This document shows, in pieces, positions 19,131 through 28,367 of a stretch of 64,000 bases of DNA; positions within the stretch are counted from its first letter, which is position 1, and every line of letters starts with the position of its first letter. Under the pieces are notes generated by a model. That model was given only the letters and a program-made list of their open reading frames with translations. It was not told the origin of the DNA and did not search any database. Made by a program: the position numbers and the translations under genes. This DNA is from Sporosarcina sp. ACRSM (lineage in GTDB: Bacteria; Bacillota; Bacilli; Bacillales_A; Planococcaceae). Location: contig NZ_JAKRNU010000003.1 in assembly GCF_022346545.1 (NCBI RefSeq), forward strand, positions 186,001 to 250,000, read 5' to 3'.

Positions 19131-19151
19131 TCCCAATTTCCCCCTTTTTTT

Positions 19152-19312
19152 AAATCAATTTCGCCTTGGCGTAATTGCGTCTGGATTTTGAATTGAGAAT
19201 CGAACAACGAAGGGTTCGATTTGCCGTATTTCTGCGTTTTTATGCAGAAATTAAGGCACTTGGATAGGCTCAATTAACTCCTTTCAAAATCTGTGACATC
19301 CGCCGGAGGCTT
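19152..19312 (-). repeat. dispersed repeat family C, interrupted by mini-element
   Basis: Read on the minus strand it begins AAGCCTCCGGCGGATGTCAC, continues AGATTTTGAAAGGAGTTAATTG, is broken by the two-hairpin mini-element (19198-19261), and resumes CAATTCAAAATCCAGACG...ACGCCAAGGCG. The copy at 56474-56566 is uninterrupted. This and the hairpins beside it account for the 338-base gap between tctC and its response-regulator gene. Confidence 0.88.
19198..19261. mobile_element. two-hairpin mini-element, copy 1 (inserted in repeat family C)
   Basis: AATCGAAC/GTTCGATT hairpin, then TTTCTGC/GCAGAAA hairpin bracketed by TGCC and GGCA. Nearly the same 63-64 bases occur at 38718-38780 inside an unrelated repeat. 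It carries no gene; MITE- or REP-like by behaviour. Confidence 0.8.
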
Positions 19313-19355
19313 CATTTTCATTCAGCGGTTATTTGTTCCGCTGAATGAAAATGAA
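19311..19355. repeat. 18-bp perfect inverted repeat with 9-base loop
   Basis: TTCATTTTCATTCAGCGG pairs with CCGCTGAATGAAAATGAA. It abuts the GCCGGAGGC end of repeat family C, just as a different palindrome does at 43031-43060. Confidence 0.85.
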
Positions 19356-19383
19356 AAAAATGATAGCGTATGAAACCGCTATC
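19354..19383 (-). terminator. terminator after the two-component operon
   Basis: On the minus strand GATAGCG-loop-CGCTATC is followed by ATTTTTT. It ends the kinase/regulator transcript before tctC. Confidence 0.75.
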
Positions 19384-19468
19384 ACAAATTTATCAGAAGA
19401 TTACTTGAATTCAATGTTTTAGTCGATAAGTTGGATAAGATAAGTAAGTGTCATTTTGTTCATAATGT

Positions 19469-20161
19469 TCACGGGTTTTTGAGGAAGTATCTTCTTTCAG
19501 GGCGTCCGACTGAACCGTATAAGAGCTCTGTAAAGGCACGTTTTTCTGAAACGAGGTATTCCAAATAGCGCCTTGCTGTTGAACGGCTGACACCGATTTC
19601 CAATCCTAGCGCTTCTGCCGTAATGCCGCCTTCCAAATGTTTGATATGGCTGACGACTTTCTCTTTCGTCAGCGGATCGATGCCTTTGGGTGGGGCGGAA
19701 GCAGGGAGTGTTGACGTTTCTGATGTTTTATTCCACAGAAATTGGATGGAGTCTTCTTGCAAAAGGCCATCGCCGGTCAATGCCTCCCGCTTTGCTTTGT
19801 AAGAGCGAAGACTTTCCTCGAACCGATCGAACGTCAGCGGTTTTAAAATATAATCGGCAACGCCTCGCCGATAGGCTTTCTTCACGATATCGACTTCAGC
19901 CGCAGCAGTGATGAAAATAATGTCCGTTTCGGGACTGTTTTCATGGATGAAGGCCATGATTTCCGTACCGAGTGTGTCTGGTAAGTAGACGTCCAGCAGG
20001 ACAAGGTCCGGCGACAGTGCCTGGACCCAATCTTTCGCTTCTTCGCCGGTATGTGCCGCCCCGACAACATGGAAGCCGGCAATTTTCTCGATGAATCGCT
20101 GATGGATGTTGGCAATCCGTTTATCATCTTCTATGATTAACACTTCAATTGGTTTTGTCAT
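19469..20161 (-). CDS. CitB/DcuR-type response regulator
   Basis: 230-aa regulator of the CitB family. Receiver domain residues 5-120 with acidic EDD at 11-13, phospho-acceptor Asp57 (LVLLDVYLPDT) and Lys near 107 (DYILKPL). The C-terminal helix-turn-helix (GGITAEALGLEIGVSRSTARRYLEYLV) follows. The start shares ATGA with the kinase stop. Position next to tctCBA on the same strand points to control of that transporter. Confidence 0.92.
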   Translation of the reverse strand: MTKPIEVLIIEDDKRIANIHQRFIEKIAGFHVVGAAHTGEEAKDWVQALSPDLVLLDVYLPDTLGTEIMAFIHENSPETDIIFITAAAEVDIVKKAYRRGVADYILKPLTFDRFEESLRSYKAKREALTGDGLLQEDSIQFLWNKTSETSTLPASAPPKGIDPLTKEKVVSHIKHLEGGITAEALGLEIGVSRSTARRYLEYLVSEKRAFTELLYGSVGRPERRYFLKNP

Positions 20162-21756
20162 GAAAAATGCCCCCTTTTCGGTATGGAGATGATGAATAAT
20201 GCGCCACCTAGATCTCCTTTTTCTAAAGTGATGGAACCCCCAAGATCCTTCACGTTTTCTGCTACTTTCAGTAACCCGTATCCGCGGTCTTCATAATCCT
20301 TCGTCGAAATTTTCTCTTGGAATAGCGCATCCAGTACGTCGGAAGCAACGCCAAGACCCGAGTCCTCCACTTCAAGTAAAATTTCTTCGCCGTTATCCGA
20401 GATGAAAATACGGACCATTCGACGCTCGGCGGGAAATGGTTCGACCGCTTCAAAAGCATTGGTGACCAAGTTTCCAATAATGGAGACAAAATGATTCTTT
20501 TCCAAGTGTTCGGGAAGTTCTTGTAAAGAGCTATCTTCATCGAGAAGAAAGCGGACTTTCAGTTCTTTTGCCCGGTTGAAAAAGCCGATGACGATCCCGC
20601 CGAGAAAAGGGTCCCGCAATCGCTTCGTCACAAACTGGATCAAAGATTGGTGCTCGGAAGTCTCGTCGTGGATCAGATGGAGTGCCTCCTCGTAGGAATG
20701 AAGTTGGATCAGTCCTGAAATGGTATATAAAAAATTATTGTATTCATGTGTTTGTGCCCGCAAAGCCTCTGTATACCGTTTCACTTGTGATAATTCCATC
20801 GCGAGCTGGTCGATGTCCGATTGGAGCCGGAATGTTGAAACGGCCCCGACGATTTGGTCGCCGACACGGATAGGGATGCGATTGACAATTACTTTTTTTC
20901 CGTGAATCTCCATCGGGCGATCAAGATGCCGTTCCCCGGTTTCCAACACATTTGGGAGAAGCGTATTCGGAAGAATGTCCCGGATGGAGCGACCAATCAG
21001 CTCGGTCTGACGGGGGAATGACAGTGCTTCGTAGGCAGCGGCATTCACCGTCGTAATCAGTCCTTCAGCGTCGACCATAATAATCCCTTCGCGGACCGAT
21101 TCGATCAGGGCATTGCGCCCGGTGAATAAATTGGCAATTTCTGCGGGTTCGAGATCGAATAGCTCTTTTTTAATATTGCGCGCGAGGATGCTTGATCCGA
21201 TTACACCCAAAATGATGGCGATGAGCACGATATAGAGGATATTATCGGCATATTGGAAAAATGCGGAAGAAATATCCGCAGTTAAAAACCCGACGGAGAC
21301 GACGCCGATAATCTGTTCTTGCTCATTGAACACCGGGGCTTTTCCTCGTAGCGCGGGGCCTAGTGATCCTGTCGCTTCGGAAATATACGACTCCCCAAGG
21401 ATGAGTGCGCGTTCATTGTCATCACCGACCATTTTTTTCCCGATCCGTTCTAGAAGTGGATGGGCATAGCGAATGCCTTCGTCATTGCCGATGACGACAT
21501 ATTCGGCGCCGGTTTTTAGGCGGATGGCTTCCGCGATTGGCTGCAATGCCTCTGTTGGATTGTCATGTTCAAAACCTGCGCGTATATCGGGTCTATCTGC
21601 AGTCGTCATTGCGATACTCAGTGCCCGCTCCCCGATTTGCTGTTCAATCCCTTGTGACATCGTGTAATAAAAGGAAAGACCGATGATGATAGCGATTAAA
21701 GAAACGAAAAGGGCTCCATATGAAAAGATCCTTGATTGTAAAGTTACGGGTTTCAT
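20158..21756 (-). CDS. CitA/DcuS-type membrane sensor histidine kinase
   Basis: 532 aa. One N-terminal membrane helix (about 10-33), an extracytoplasmic sensor domain of the CitA/DcuS type (about 35-168), a second helix (about 172-192), a PAS domain (about 212-310), phospho-acceptor His337 in RAQTHEYNNFLYTISGLIQL, and a HATPase with EDSGLGV and DRGYGLLKVAENV. It should detect an external carboxylate and signal to the overlapping CitB-type regulator to induce tctCBA. Confidence 0.92.
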   Translation of the reverse strand: MKPVTLQSRIFSYGALFVSLIAIIIGLSFYYTMSQGIEQQIGERALSIAMTTADRPDIRAGFEHDNPTEALQPIAEAIRLKTGAEYVVIGNDEGIRYAHPLLERIGKKMVGDDNERALILGESYISEATGSLGPALRGKAPVFNEQEQIIGVVSVGFLTADISSAFFQYADNILYIVLIAIILGVIGSSILARNIKKELFDLEPAEIANLFTGRNALIESVREGIIMVDAEGLITTVNAAAYEALSFPRQTELIGRSIRDILPNTLLPNVLETGERHLDRPMEIHGKKVIVNRIPIRVGDQIVGAVSTFRLQSDIDQLAMELSQVKRYTEALRAQTHEYNNFLYTISGLIQLHSYEEALHLIHDETSEHQSLIQFVTKRLRDPFLGGIVIGFFNRAKELKVRFLLDEDSSLQELPEHLEKNHFVSIIGNLVTNAFEAVEPFPAERRMVRIFISDNGEEILLEVEDSGLGVASDVLDALFQEKISTKDYEDRGYGLLKVAENVKDLGGSITLEKGDLGGALFIISIPKRGHFS

Positions 21757-21875
21757 CTATATCATCTCTCTATCTTTTTTGAATGCGCATACATCATGAT
21801 ATAAGTCTAGCATAGTCCCAATGTACCTCTCTATATGCTACACTATTAACAATTATGGGAATAGGGGGATTTTGG

Positions 21876-22838
21876 ATGGCGGCGAGAATCTTTATTACAA
21901 GAAAGATGGAAGAGCAAGTGGTTGCCCCGTTACGGGAGAAGTTCGATGTGCGGATGTGGGATTCGGAAAGTGAGAAAGCCCCGCGGGATGTGTTGTTGCG
22001 AGAAGTGGTGGAAGCTGATGCATTATGGAGTGTGACGGCTGATTCCATCGATCAGGAAGTGCTGATGGCGGCACCTAAATTGAAGATTGTCTCGAATATG
22101 GCGGTCGGCTATAACAATATTGACTTGGAAGTGGCGAAAGAGCGGGGGATCATAGTGACGAATACGCCAGATGTGCTGACGAATACGACGGCGGATCTTG
22201 CTTTCGGGCTACTCATTGCGACGGCGCGCCGATTGATGGAGGCGGAAGATACGCTTCGCAAAGGTCAGTGGACGTCTTGGTCTCCGATGGGCTATACGGG
22301 AATGGATGTCGGTGGTGCTAAGCTGGGTATCATCGGGATGGGGCGGATCGGTGAAGCGGTGGCACGCCGGGCGAAAGGTTTTGATATGCGTGTGTTGTAT
22401 CATAATCGCAGCCGGAAACCCGAGGCAGAAGCGGCCTATGGTTTCGAATATGCCGAGCTGGATGCATTGCTAAAGGAAGTGGATTTTGTGGTAATCCTGG
22501 CTCCGCTCACACCGGAAACGAAAGGGATGATTGGTGAAAGGGAACTCGGTTTAATGAAAAAAACGGCTGTACTCATCAATGTTGCACGTGGTGGAATTGT
22601 CGATGAGACCGCCTTGTATCATGCACTGAAAGAAGGGCAAATTTGGGCGGCAGGCCTTGATGTGTTTGAGAAGGAACCGGTTCCGCTCGACAATCCGTTG
22701 CTCACATTGCCAAATGTGACAGTCCTGCCTCATATCGGTAGCGCCACCATTAAAACCCGTCTCGGCATGATGGAATTGAGTGCGCAGGCAATTTTGGATA
22801 CGTTGGAAGGACGGGAACCGAAAAACCGGATTGTTTGA
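21876..22838 (+). CDS. D-2-hydroxyacid dehydrogenase (glyoxylate/hydroxypyruvate reductase type)
   Basis: 320-aa NAD(P)-dependent enzyme of the D-isomer 2-hydroxyacid dehydrogenase family. Nucleotide motif GIIGMGRIGEAVARRAKGF near residue 150, catalytic Arg region INVARGGIVDE near 232, Glu in GLDVFEKEP near 260, and His in LPHIGSAT near 280. ATG 21876 is preferred over ATG 21855 because AGGGGGA lies between them. Closest by motif to GyaR/GhrB glyoxylate reductases; the exact substrate is uncertain. Divergent from the kinase gene. Confidence 0.88.
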   Translation: MAARIFITRKMEEQVVAPLREKFDVRMWDSESEKAPRDVLLREVVEADALWSVTADSIDQEVLMAAPKLKIVSNMAVGYNNIDLEVAKERGIIVTNTPDVLTNTTADLAFGLLIATARRLMEAEDTLRKGQWTSWSPMGYTGMDVGGAKLGIIGMGRIGEAVARRAKGFDMRVLYHNRSRKPEAEAAYGFEYAELDALLKEVDFVVILAPLTPETKGMIGERELGLMKKTAVLINVARGGIVDETALYHALKEGQIWAAGLDVFEKEPVPLDNPLLTLPNVTVLPHIGSATIKTRLGMMELSAQAILDTLEGREPKNRIV

Positions 22839-22863
22839 TTGGTCTATATCCCCAAAATGATAA

Positions 22864-22907
22864 AACGGAAGCCCTCTGTATGGGAGGTGGCTTCCGTTGT
22901 TTTTTTA
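22864..22907. terminator. bidirectional terminator
   Basis: AACGGAAGCC pairs with GGCTTCCGTT and is followed by a T-run; convergent genes end on either side. Confidence 0.9.
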
Positions 22908-24266
22908 TTTAATCCCAAACCAACGCCATACCCCTAACGCATCGAGAAATACGATAATGATGGCGATCGGGGTGACATATTTCAATAAATAATACCAACT
23001 ATTGAAGAAAAGTTTTCCGACATTCGATCCTTGTTTCATCTCGTTGAATAAATCCGTTTTCGAAAGTTTCAAAGGAATGAAGATGGAAATCAATAATGCA
23101 CCGAGTGGCATTAGTACATTACTGACGACATAATCGACTAGATCGAAAACCGTCTTATCGAAAAACTTCACATCGGCCATGACCCCGTACGATAAACAAG
23201 ATGGGATGCCGACGATGAAGATGGCCATTCCGATGATCCAAGTGAACTTTTTCCGTTTCGACGGATCATTTTTTGTCATCGTTGCGACAATGATTTCGAT
23301 CATCGAAAAAGAGGAAGTGAGCGCTGCAAATAAAAATAGGATCAGGAATGCGATGAAGAAAAGGATTCCGAACGGCAGTTGATTGAAGACGGCTGGCAAT
23401 ACGGTGAAAATAAGTGTCGGACCAGCATCCGGTTCAAAGCCGAATGAAAAAACACCCGGGAAAATAGCAAGACCCGCTAAGAGTACGATGATGATGTTCA
23501 TCGTAATGATTGAAAAGGCGGAGCCCGGCAGGTTTTGCGTTTTGGGTAGATAAGAAGCGTACGTCACCATGACAGAAGCGCCTAATGTGAGTGTGAAAAA
23601 CGCTTGCCCGAGGGCAAATAAAATCGATTCAGATGTCAATTGCGTAAAATCCGGGACGAGTAGAAAGCGCACGCCTTCCATCGCGCCGTCCAAAGTGAGT
23701 GAACGGATGACGATCAGGACAAACAGGATGAAAAGGACAGGCATCATAATTTTACTTGCTGCTTCAATTCCTTTTTGAATCCCTTGTGCCACAACGATAA
23801 TCGTCATGAGCATGAAAAGCAGTTGACCGATGAGTGTGGAAATGGGGTCTGCAATGATCCCACCGAATAACGGTCCGAATTGTTCCTCGGAAAGTCCGGA
23901 AATCCCGCCGGTTACTGCCTTGAATAAGTAGAGGATGATCCACCCTCCGACAACACTATAAAAAGATAAAACTAAAAAGCTGATGATGACACCGATTCTT
24001 CCTGTTAGATGCCAATTCGTTTGGGGTGCAAAAAGTTTATAGGTCGTGATGGCGTCACTCTGGCTTTTACGGCCGAGAATAAATTCCCCGATCAGAAGGG
24101 GAACGCCTAATAGTAACGTAAATAATAAGAAAATCAGTAAGAAGGCTCCGCCGCCGCCTGTTCCGGCCACATATGGGAACTTCCAAATGGCACCCAGTCC
24201 GATGGCAGAACCGGCCGCAGCCAGTACAAAACCGACTTTCGATTTCCAATGTTCTTGTTGAGGCAT
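22905..24266 (-). CDS. sodium-dependent amino-acid/neurotransmitter symporter family transporter
   Basis: 453 aa, about 11-12 membrane helices, of the neurotransmitter:sodium symporter family. The first helix has the sodium-site signature GFVLAAAGSAIGLGAIWKFP. The start is ATG at 24266 (MPQQEHWKSK) with AAAGGATT upstream; the open frame extends 15 codons further but lacks a site there. Substrate probably an amino acid; not resolvable by eye. Monocistronic between two terminators. Confidence 0.9.
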   Translation of the reverse strand: MPQQEHWKSKVGFVLAAAGSAIGLGAIWKFPYVAGTGGGGAFLLIFLLFTLLLGVPLLIGEFILGRKSQSDAITTYKLFAPQTNWHLTGRIGVIISFLVLSFYSVVGGWIILYLFKAVTGGISGLSEEQFGPLFGGIIADPISTLIGQLLFMLMTIIVVAQGIQKGIEAASKIMMPVLFILFVLIVIRSLTLDGAMEGVRFLLVPDFTQLTSESILFALGQAFFTLTLGASVMVTYASYLPKTQNLPGSAFSIITMNIIIVLLAGLAIFPGVFSFGFEPDAGPTLIFTVLPAVFNQLPFGILFFIAFLILFLFAALTSSFSMIEIIVATMTKNDPSKRKKFTWIIGMAIFIVGIPSCLSYGVMADVKFFDKTVFDLVDYVVSNVLMPLGALLISIFIPLKLSKTDLFNEMKQGSNVGKLFFNSWYYLLKYVTPIAIIIVFLDALGVWRWFGIK

Positions 24267-24418
24267 GCTTTCAATCCTTTCGATTTTTCCGTGTTGCGTT
24301 CTATGATGCAAAAGACCTTGTATAATACTAGCTTATTCAAGGGTAAATGTCACTATTTACAAAGACTCAGATAGCGGATGGTTTGGTTTGTGAAAGCGAC
24401 CGTTCGAGAGCATCAAAA

Positions 24419-24463
24419 GAAGTCTGCCTGAATGAAGTGAATTCATTAAAGGCAGACTTCTTT
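24419..24463. terminator. terminator-like hairpin
   Basis: GAAGTCTGCCT pairs with AGGCAGACTTC followed by TTT. It lies in the 264-base gap between the symporter and gltS genes, both on the minus strand. Confidence 0.75.
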
Positions 24464-24490
24464 AAAAGGGATGTGTAGATTCATTGTACG

Positions 24491-24515
24491 CGTATGCCTG
24501 TCGCGGTTAACGCTT
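24491..24515. repeat. short remnant of the modular hairpin repeat family
   Basis: GTATGCCTGTCGCG followed by TTAACGCTTT resembles the right-hand end of the copies at 11161-11198 and 38825-38862; the rest is missing. Confidence 0.5.
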
Positions 24516-24530
24516 TGGGTTTGTTAAGCA

Positions 24531-25721
24531 TTAGTGGAACAAGTTAATGGTTGTGATAATAATAGGGATCGCGAATACGTCAATGAGGAAAGCACCGACG
24601 ATGGGAACGATCAGGAATGCTGTCCGGGAAGGACCGAATCTTTCTGTAACAGCTGCCATATTGGCCATGGCATTAGGCGTAGCTCCAAGACCATGCCCCG
24701 TGAAGCCTGCTACCATGATGGCAGCGTCGTAGTTTTTCCCGAGTAAACGGAACAAAACGAAAATCCCGAATAGGACGATGAAAACAACTTGGACAAAGAC
24801 GATGATGAGTAGTGGAAGAGCCAAATCGGCAACTTCCCATAGCTTGATGCTCATTAACGCCATGGAGAGGAAAATTCCCAATGATACGTCGCTGATTAAA
24901 CCGATGCTCTTCATGTCGACTGTTTTCGGATTGAGTTTGTCCATGATATTCCGGACGATGACCGCAACGAACATGGCACCAACATAGCCGGGTAGGACGA
25001 ATCCTGTTGCAGCTGAAAATAGATCTCCTAAATAAGTTCCGAGCGCCATACAAAGTGTGATGAGCAAAATCTGTGTGAAGAAAGCGTCCGTCTGGATTGG
25101 TTTCTCTGTTTCTCCCACTGGCATTCCTATACCATCATCTATTTCAGACGGTTTCAGATTATGTTTAGAAATCAAGTATTTAACGGTTGGTCCTCCGACT
25201 AGACCGCCTGCAACGAGTCCAAATGTGGCAGCAGCAATTCCGATAGATAAGGCGGATTGGATGCCCAGGTCTTCGATTGTTTGACCGAATGCCGTAGCAG
25301 CGCCATGACCTCCTTCCATTGATACAGCACCAGCCATCATGCCGATTAGCGGATGCAAGTCAAAGAGATAGGCCATAGAGACGCCGATTGTATTTTGGGC
25401 AAGCGCTAAAAATCCGCAAGCAAGCCAATAGATGACAAGCAGTTTACCACCGAGCTTGATAAGTTTAAAACTTGCACCTAATCCGACTGTCGTAAAGAAT
25501 GTCAGCATGAATAAGCTTTGCAAGGAAGTATCAAGTGTGATTTCCAGCCATCCGAATGATTTGAAAACAGTCGCAAAAATGGCGAACAATAAGCCGCCGA
25601 CGACAGGAGCCGGAATACAGAACTTTTTAAGGAACCCGACTTTCTTGACTAAAAGCATTCCTAATGTAAGGAGGGCGATGGCAAGAAAGAGAGTTGTAAC
25701 TTGGTTAAGAACTAACGTCAT
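24531..25721 (-). CDS. gltS: sodium/glutamate symporter GltS
   Basis: 396-aa membrane protein with two inverted halves of about five helices. Family signature GGLLFAIFATVFKS near residue 42, the first hairpin motif AGAVSMEGGHGAATAFGQTI near 130, and the second GFTGHGLGATPNAMANM near 345. It imports glutamate with Na+. The ATG is served by TAGGAGGA inside the end of the ureohydrolase gene and overlaps it by 17 bases, so the two are one operon. Confidence 0.93.
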   Translation of the reverse strand: MTLVLNQVTTLFLAIALLTLGMLLVKKVGFLKKFCIPAPVVGGLLFAIFATVFKSFGWLEITLDTSLQSLFMLTFFTTVGLGASFKLIKLGGKLLVIYWLACGFLALAQNTIGVSMAYLFDLHPLIGMMAGAVSMEGGHGAATAFGQTIEDLGIQSALSIGIAAATFGLVAGGLVGGPTVKYLISKHNLKPSEIDDGIGMPVGETEKPIQTDAFFTQILLITLCMALGTYLGDLFSAATGFVLPGYVGAMFVAVIVRNIMDKLNPKTVDMKSIGLISDVSLGIFLSMALMSIKLWEVADLALPLLIIVFVQVVFIVLFGIFVLFRLLGKNYDAAIMVAGFTGHGLGATPNAMANMAAVTERFGPSRTAFLIVPIVGAFLIDVFAIPIIITTINLFH

Positions 25722-26679
25722 GCAATGTTCCTCCTAAAAATGATGTAAGGGCCTCGTTTGTCAAGTAAGCCCCAAGTTTCACGGTGCGATTGTTTTCATC
25801 CAAAATTGGATTGACTTCCGAGATATCAAAAGACAAGGTTTTGTCATGGGATGTAACCGTTTTAATAATAGCTCTGACGATAGCTGGGTCCAAGCCGAAA
25901 GGGGAAGGGGCACTGACGCCGGGTGCGAAAGCTGCATTCAGGACATCCATACATAAAGTGAGAAAGATAAAATCATGCTGGGCGATGAATTTTTCGAGAT
26001 CTGCAGTTAGGTTATCCATTTTGCCCATATGCATGTCTTCTTCATAAACATAGGTAACGCCAAGCGCGTCTGCTCGGTCGAACAATTCTTGTGTATTGCC
26101 ATAGCGCTGGATTCCGGCTACAAAATAACTGCTTTTCTTGTCCTGTTCAAGTATTTGCTTGAACATCGTGCCGGAGGACGGCTGTTCATCGTAAGGGCGT
26201 AAATCGAAATGGGCATCGATGTTGATGATTCCGATGGTTGCTTCTTTCCCTACATGTTTTCGAACACCGAGATAATGTCCGTAAGCGGTTTCATGACCGC
26301 CCCCTAAAATAATTGGTGTCATATCATTGTGTAAGGCTACAGCGATTGCATCACCTAGTTGTTGCTGAGCTTTTTCAAGGTTATTGTCTAGGCATTCAAT
26401 ATTCCCTAAATCGACAAGTCGTTGTCCTTCAGGCATCTTCCAAGGTAATTTTGCAAGTTCGTTACGCAACGCATCGGGTGCTTTTCCTGCACCGAGTCGG
26501 CCATTGTTGCGGCGGACACCTTCCTCACTTTCAAAACCGATAATGGCACAAGTAGCGGGAGATGGCTTGAGTGCATCTATATTTTCGAATTCCACGATTT
26601 GGTGATAACGAAAACTGGATCTATTGTCAATGTGGTCTGTGCGTCCAGTCCAAACATCTGGATTTACTTTTTTCATCAT
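25705..26679 (-). CDS. hutG: formimidoylglutamase-type ureohydrolase HutG
   Basis: 324-aa arginase-superfamily enzyme. Metal-site motifs: GGGHETAYGH near residue 135, NIDAHFDLRPY near 160, and CMDVLNAAFAPGVSAP near 250; the last is close to the HutG version (arginase has DxDxxDP). HutG converts N-formimidoyl-L-glutamate to glutamate and formamide in histidine breakdown. No hutH, hutU or hutI is in the window, so a stand-alone role or another guanidino/formimino substrate is possible. Paired with gltS and divergent from a LysR regulator. Confidence 0.85.
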   Translation of the reverse strand: MMKKVNPDVWTGRTDHIDNRSSFRYHQIVEFENIDALKPSPATCAIIGFESEEGVRRNNGRLGAGKAPDALRNELAKLPWKMPEGQRLVDLGNIECLDNNLEKAQQQLGDAIAVALHNDMTPIILGGGHETAYGHYLGVRKHVGKEATIGIINIDAHFDLRPYDEQPSSGTMFKQILEQDKKSSYFVAGIQRYGNTQELFDRADALGVTYVYEEDMHMGKMDNLTADLEKFIAQHDFIFLTLCMDVLNAAFAPGVSAPSPFGLDPAIVRAIIKTVTSHDKTLSFDISEVNPILDENNRTVKLGAYLTNEALTSFLGGTLHDVSS

Positions 26680-26745
26680 GTAATCATCCTTTCTTAAACT
26701 TCAGAAAATGTAATACTCATTAAGTATATATGTACAGATTTATAA

Positions 26746-26766
26746 ATTCTAATATATAATTAGAAT
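26746..26766. promoter_or_regulatory. perfect palindrome, candidate LysR operator
   Basis: ATTCTAAT-ATATA-ATTAGAAT lies in the AT-rich gap between hutG (minus) and the LysR gene (plus). It fits a T-N11-A type LysR box. Assignment to the adjacent regulator is inference. Confidence 0.6.
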
Positions 26767-26807
26767 AAATGGATAGCTTCAAACTATAAGTGCTAAGGGT
26801 GTTGACT

Positions 26808-27689
26808 ATGGAGCTCAAAAAACTGAAATACTTTGTAACTGTCGTTGACAAAATGAGTTTTTCAAAAGCGGCTGAGGAGCTGCATATTTCACAGCCATCA
26901 TTGAGTAATGCGATAAAGAATATGGAAAGTGAATTAGGGTTTCAAATTATTGAAAGGAATACGCGATCCATCAAATTGACCGAGGTGGGTGAAATCCTCT
27001 ACGACAGAGCGATTTATTTATTATCAGAAATGGAAGTCGTGAAAAAAGAAATGGAGGAAGTGAAAAACGTAGGCAAAGGGGATATTCGAATCGGCATGAT
27101 TGAATCCGTCAAGCATTGGTTGCCGAAAGTAATTGTTCAATACCACCGAAAAGTTACGGATATGGATATTAAGCTAACGGAAGTGCTAAGTGGAAATGAT
27201 GTGAAAAATTCACTTAGAAACTATAAGACGCATGCCATTTTAACAAATCAGTTGATTCGTGAAGCTGATATTGAAACCATTCCTTTGTACAATGAGAAGC
27301 TGGTTTTGGTGCATCATGAAAGTCACCCACTTGTAAATATGGAAGCGGTTACGCTCAAAGATGTCATAAAGGAACCATTTATCTTGAGTACTGAGGGATT
27401 CCAGACAAGGGAAGACATACTGCGTGCATTTGAATTGGAAAATGTCAGGCCGAATATTAAATATGAGATTGAACGGTTTGAAACAGCTTTAAGCTTAGTG
27501 CGTGAAAATTTGGGGATCACGATTATTCCGGAAAATTACTTGCAAGGACCGCATGATACTTTAATCAGGAGTAGAACCATTGTACCAACTGCATTGGAGA
27601 GAACTGTTTATTTAACCTACATGAAAAATCGGTATCTGTCCCCGGCTATCCGATCATTTTTATCAGCTATTACGGAATTCTTCGAGTAA
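26808..27689 (+). CDS. LysR-family regulator, divergent from hutG-gltS
   Basis: 293 aa. N-terminal helix-turn-helix MELKKLKYFVTVVDKMSFSK, then AEELHISQPSLSNAIKNMES and IIERNTRSIKLTEVG, typical LysR; effector domain from about residue 90. ATG 26808 follows AAGGGTG at 26794-26800. Divergent arrangement and the palindrome between them suggest that it controls hutG-gltS. AT-richer than its neighbours, as is common for regulators. Confidence 0.9.
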   Translation: MELKKLKYFVTVVDKMSFSKAAEELHISQPSLSNAIKNMESELGFQIIERNTRSIKLTEVGEILYDRAIYLLSEMEVVKKEMEEVKNVGKGDIRIGMIESVKHWLPKVIVQYHRKVTDMDIKLTEVLSGNDVKNSLRNYKTHAILTNQLIREADIETIPLYNEKLVLVHHESHPLVNMEAVTLKDVIKEPFILSTEGFQTREDILRAFELENVRPNIKYEIERFETALSLVRENLGITIIPENYLQGPHDTLIRSRTIVPTALERTVYLTYMKNRYLSPAIRSFLSAITEFFE

Positions 27690-27817
27690 CAGTCGTTAGA
27701 ACAGAAAACAGGTGATTATGAGGGGGGGCGAAGGTTGAAGAAACGATAATTCGGGTATTCAAAATAGAGTTCCATTGATTCGATTGCATGCTAGTAAAGT
27801 GAAAAGAGGTGTTTGCG

Positions 27818-28231
27818 ATGAAAGGGTCAATCATCCCTTATTTGACTTTCCATGGACAAGCGAAGGAAGCGGCCGAGTTTTATACGGAACTTTTTGGTTT
27901 GGTCAATCTTGGCGTTCAGCGGTATGGAGATGCCGATTTTCCTTCACCTCCGGAAGCGGAGGACCTTGTCATTCATTGTCATCTTCAAAAAGGTGACTTC
28001 CAGCTGATGCTCGCAGACTCGACTGAAGTACGCCCGCAAGAAGTGCAACATGGACTGTCTTTAACGGTGCAATGTGAAAGTGATCAGGAAATTCAAAAAT
28101 TATATGACGGGCTCCTGCAAGAAGGCACGTTGCTCATGGAATTGCAACAGACGTTTTGGGGAACGAAGTATGGAAAAGTACGGGATAAATATGGATTTGT
28201 CTGGGATTTGAATTGTGAAAAAGAAGGATAG
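27818..28231 (+). CDS. VOC/PhnB-like glyoxalase-fold protein
   Basis: 137-aa protein of the vicinal-oxygen-chelate superfamily, PhnB-like group: begins MKGSIIPYLTFHGQAKEAAE and has YTELFGL, FQLMLAD, and ends WGTKYGKVRDKYGFVWDLN, the usual PhnB order. ATG 27818 follows GAAAAGAGGTG. Substrate unknown; families like this include antibiotic-resistance, lyase and 3-demethylubiquinone-methyltransferase-like proteins, none supported specifically here. Confidence 0.85.
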   Translation: MKGSIIPYLTFHGQAKEAAEFYTELFGLVNLGVQRYGDADFPSPPEAEDLVIHCHLQKGDFQLMLADSTEVRPQEVQHGLSLTVQCESDQEIQKLYDGLLQEGTLLMELQQTFWGTKYGKVRDKYGFVWDLNCEKEG

Positions 28232-28248
28232 TATTCTAAAGCGAAAAG

Positions 28249-28288
28249 AACGGAAGGTCTTCGCGCTAAAAGAGGCCTTTCGTTCGTT
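28249..28288 (+). terminator. terminator after the VOC gene
   Basis: AACGGAAGGTCT pairs imperfectly with AGGCCTTTCGTT, then TCGTTTG. Confidence 0.6.
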
Positions 28289-28367
28289 TGATGGTCATTA
28301 GGCAGAGAAATTCGTACATAAAAGCGGTTAACATAGAAATAAGCACTATCTGATAGGGGGGATTGGC

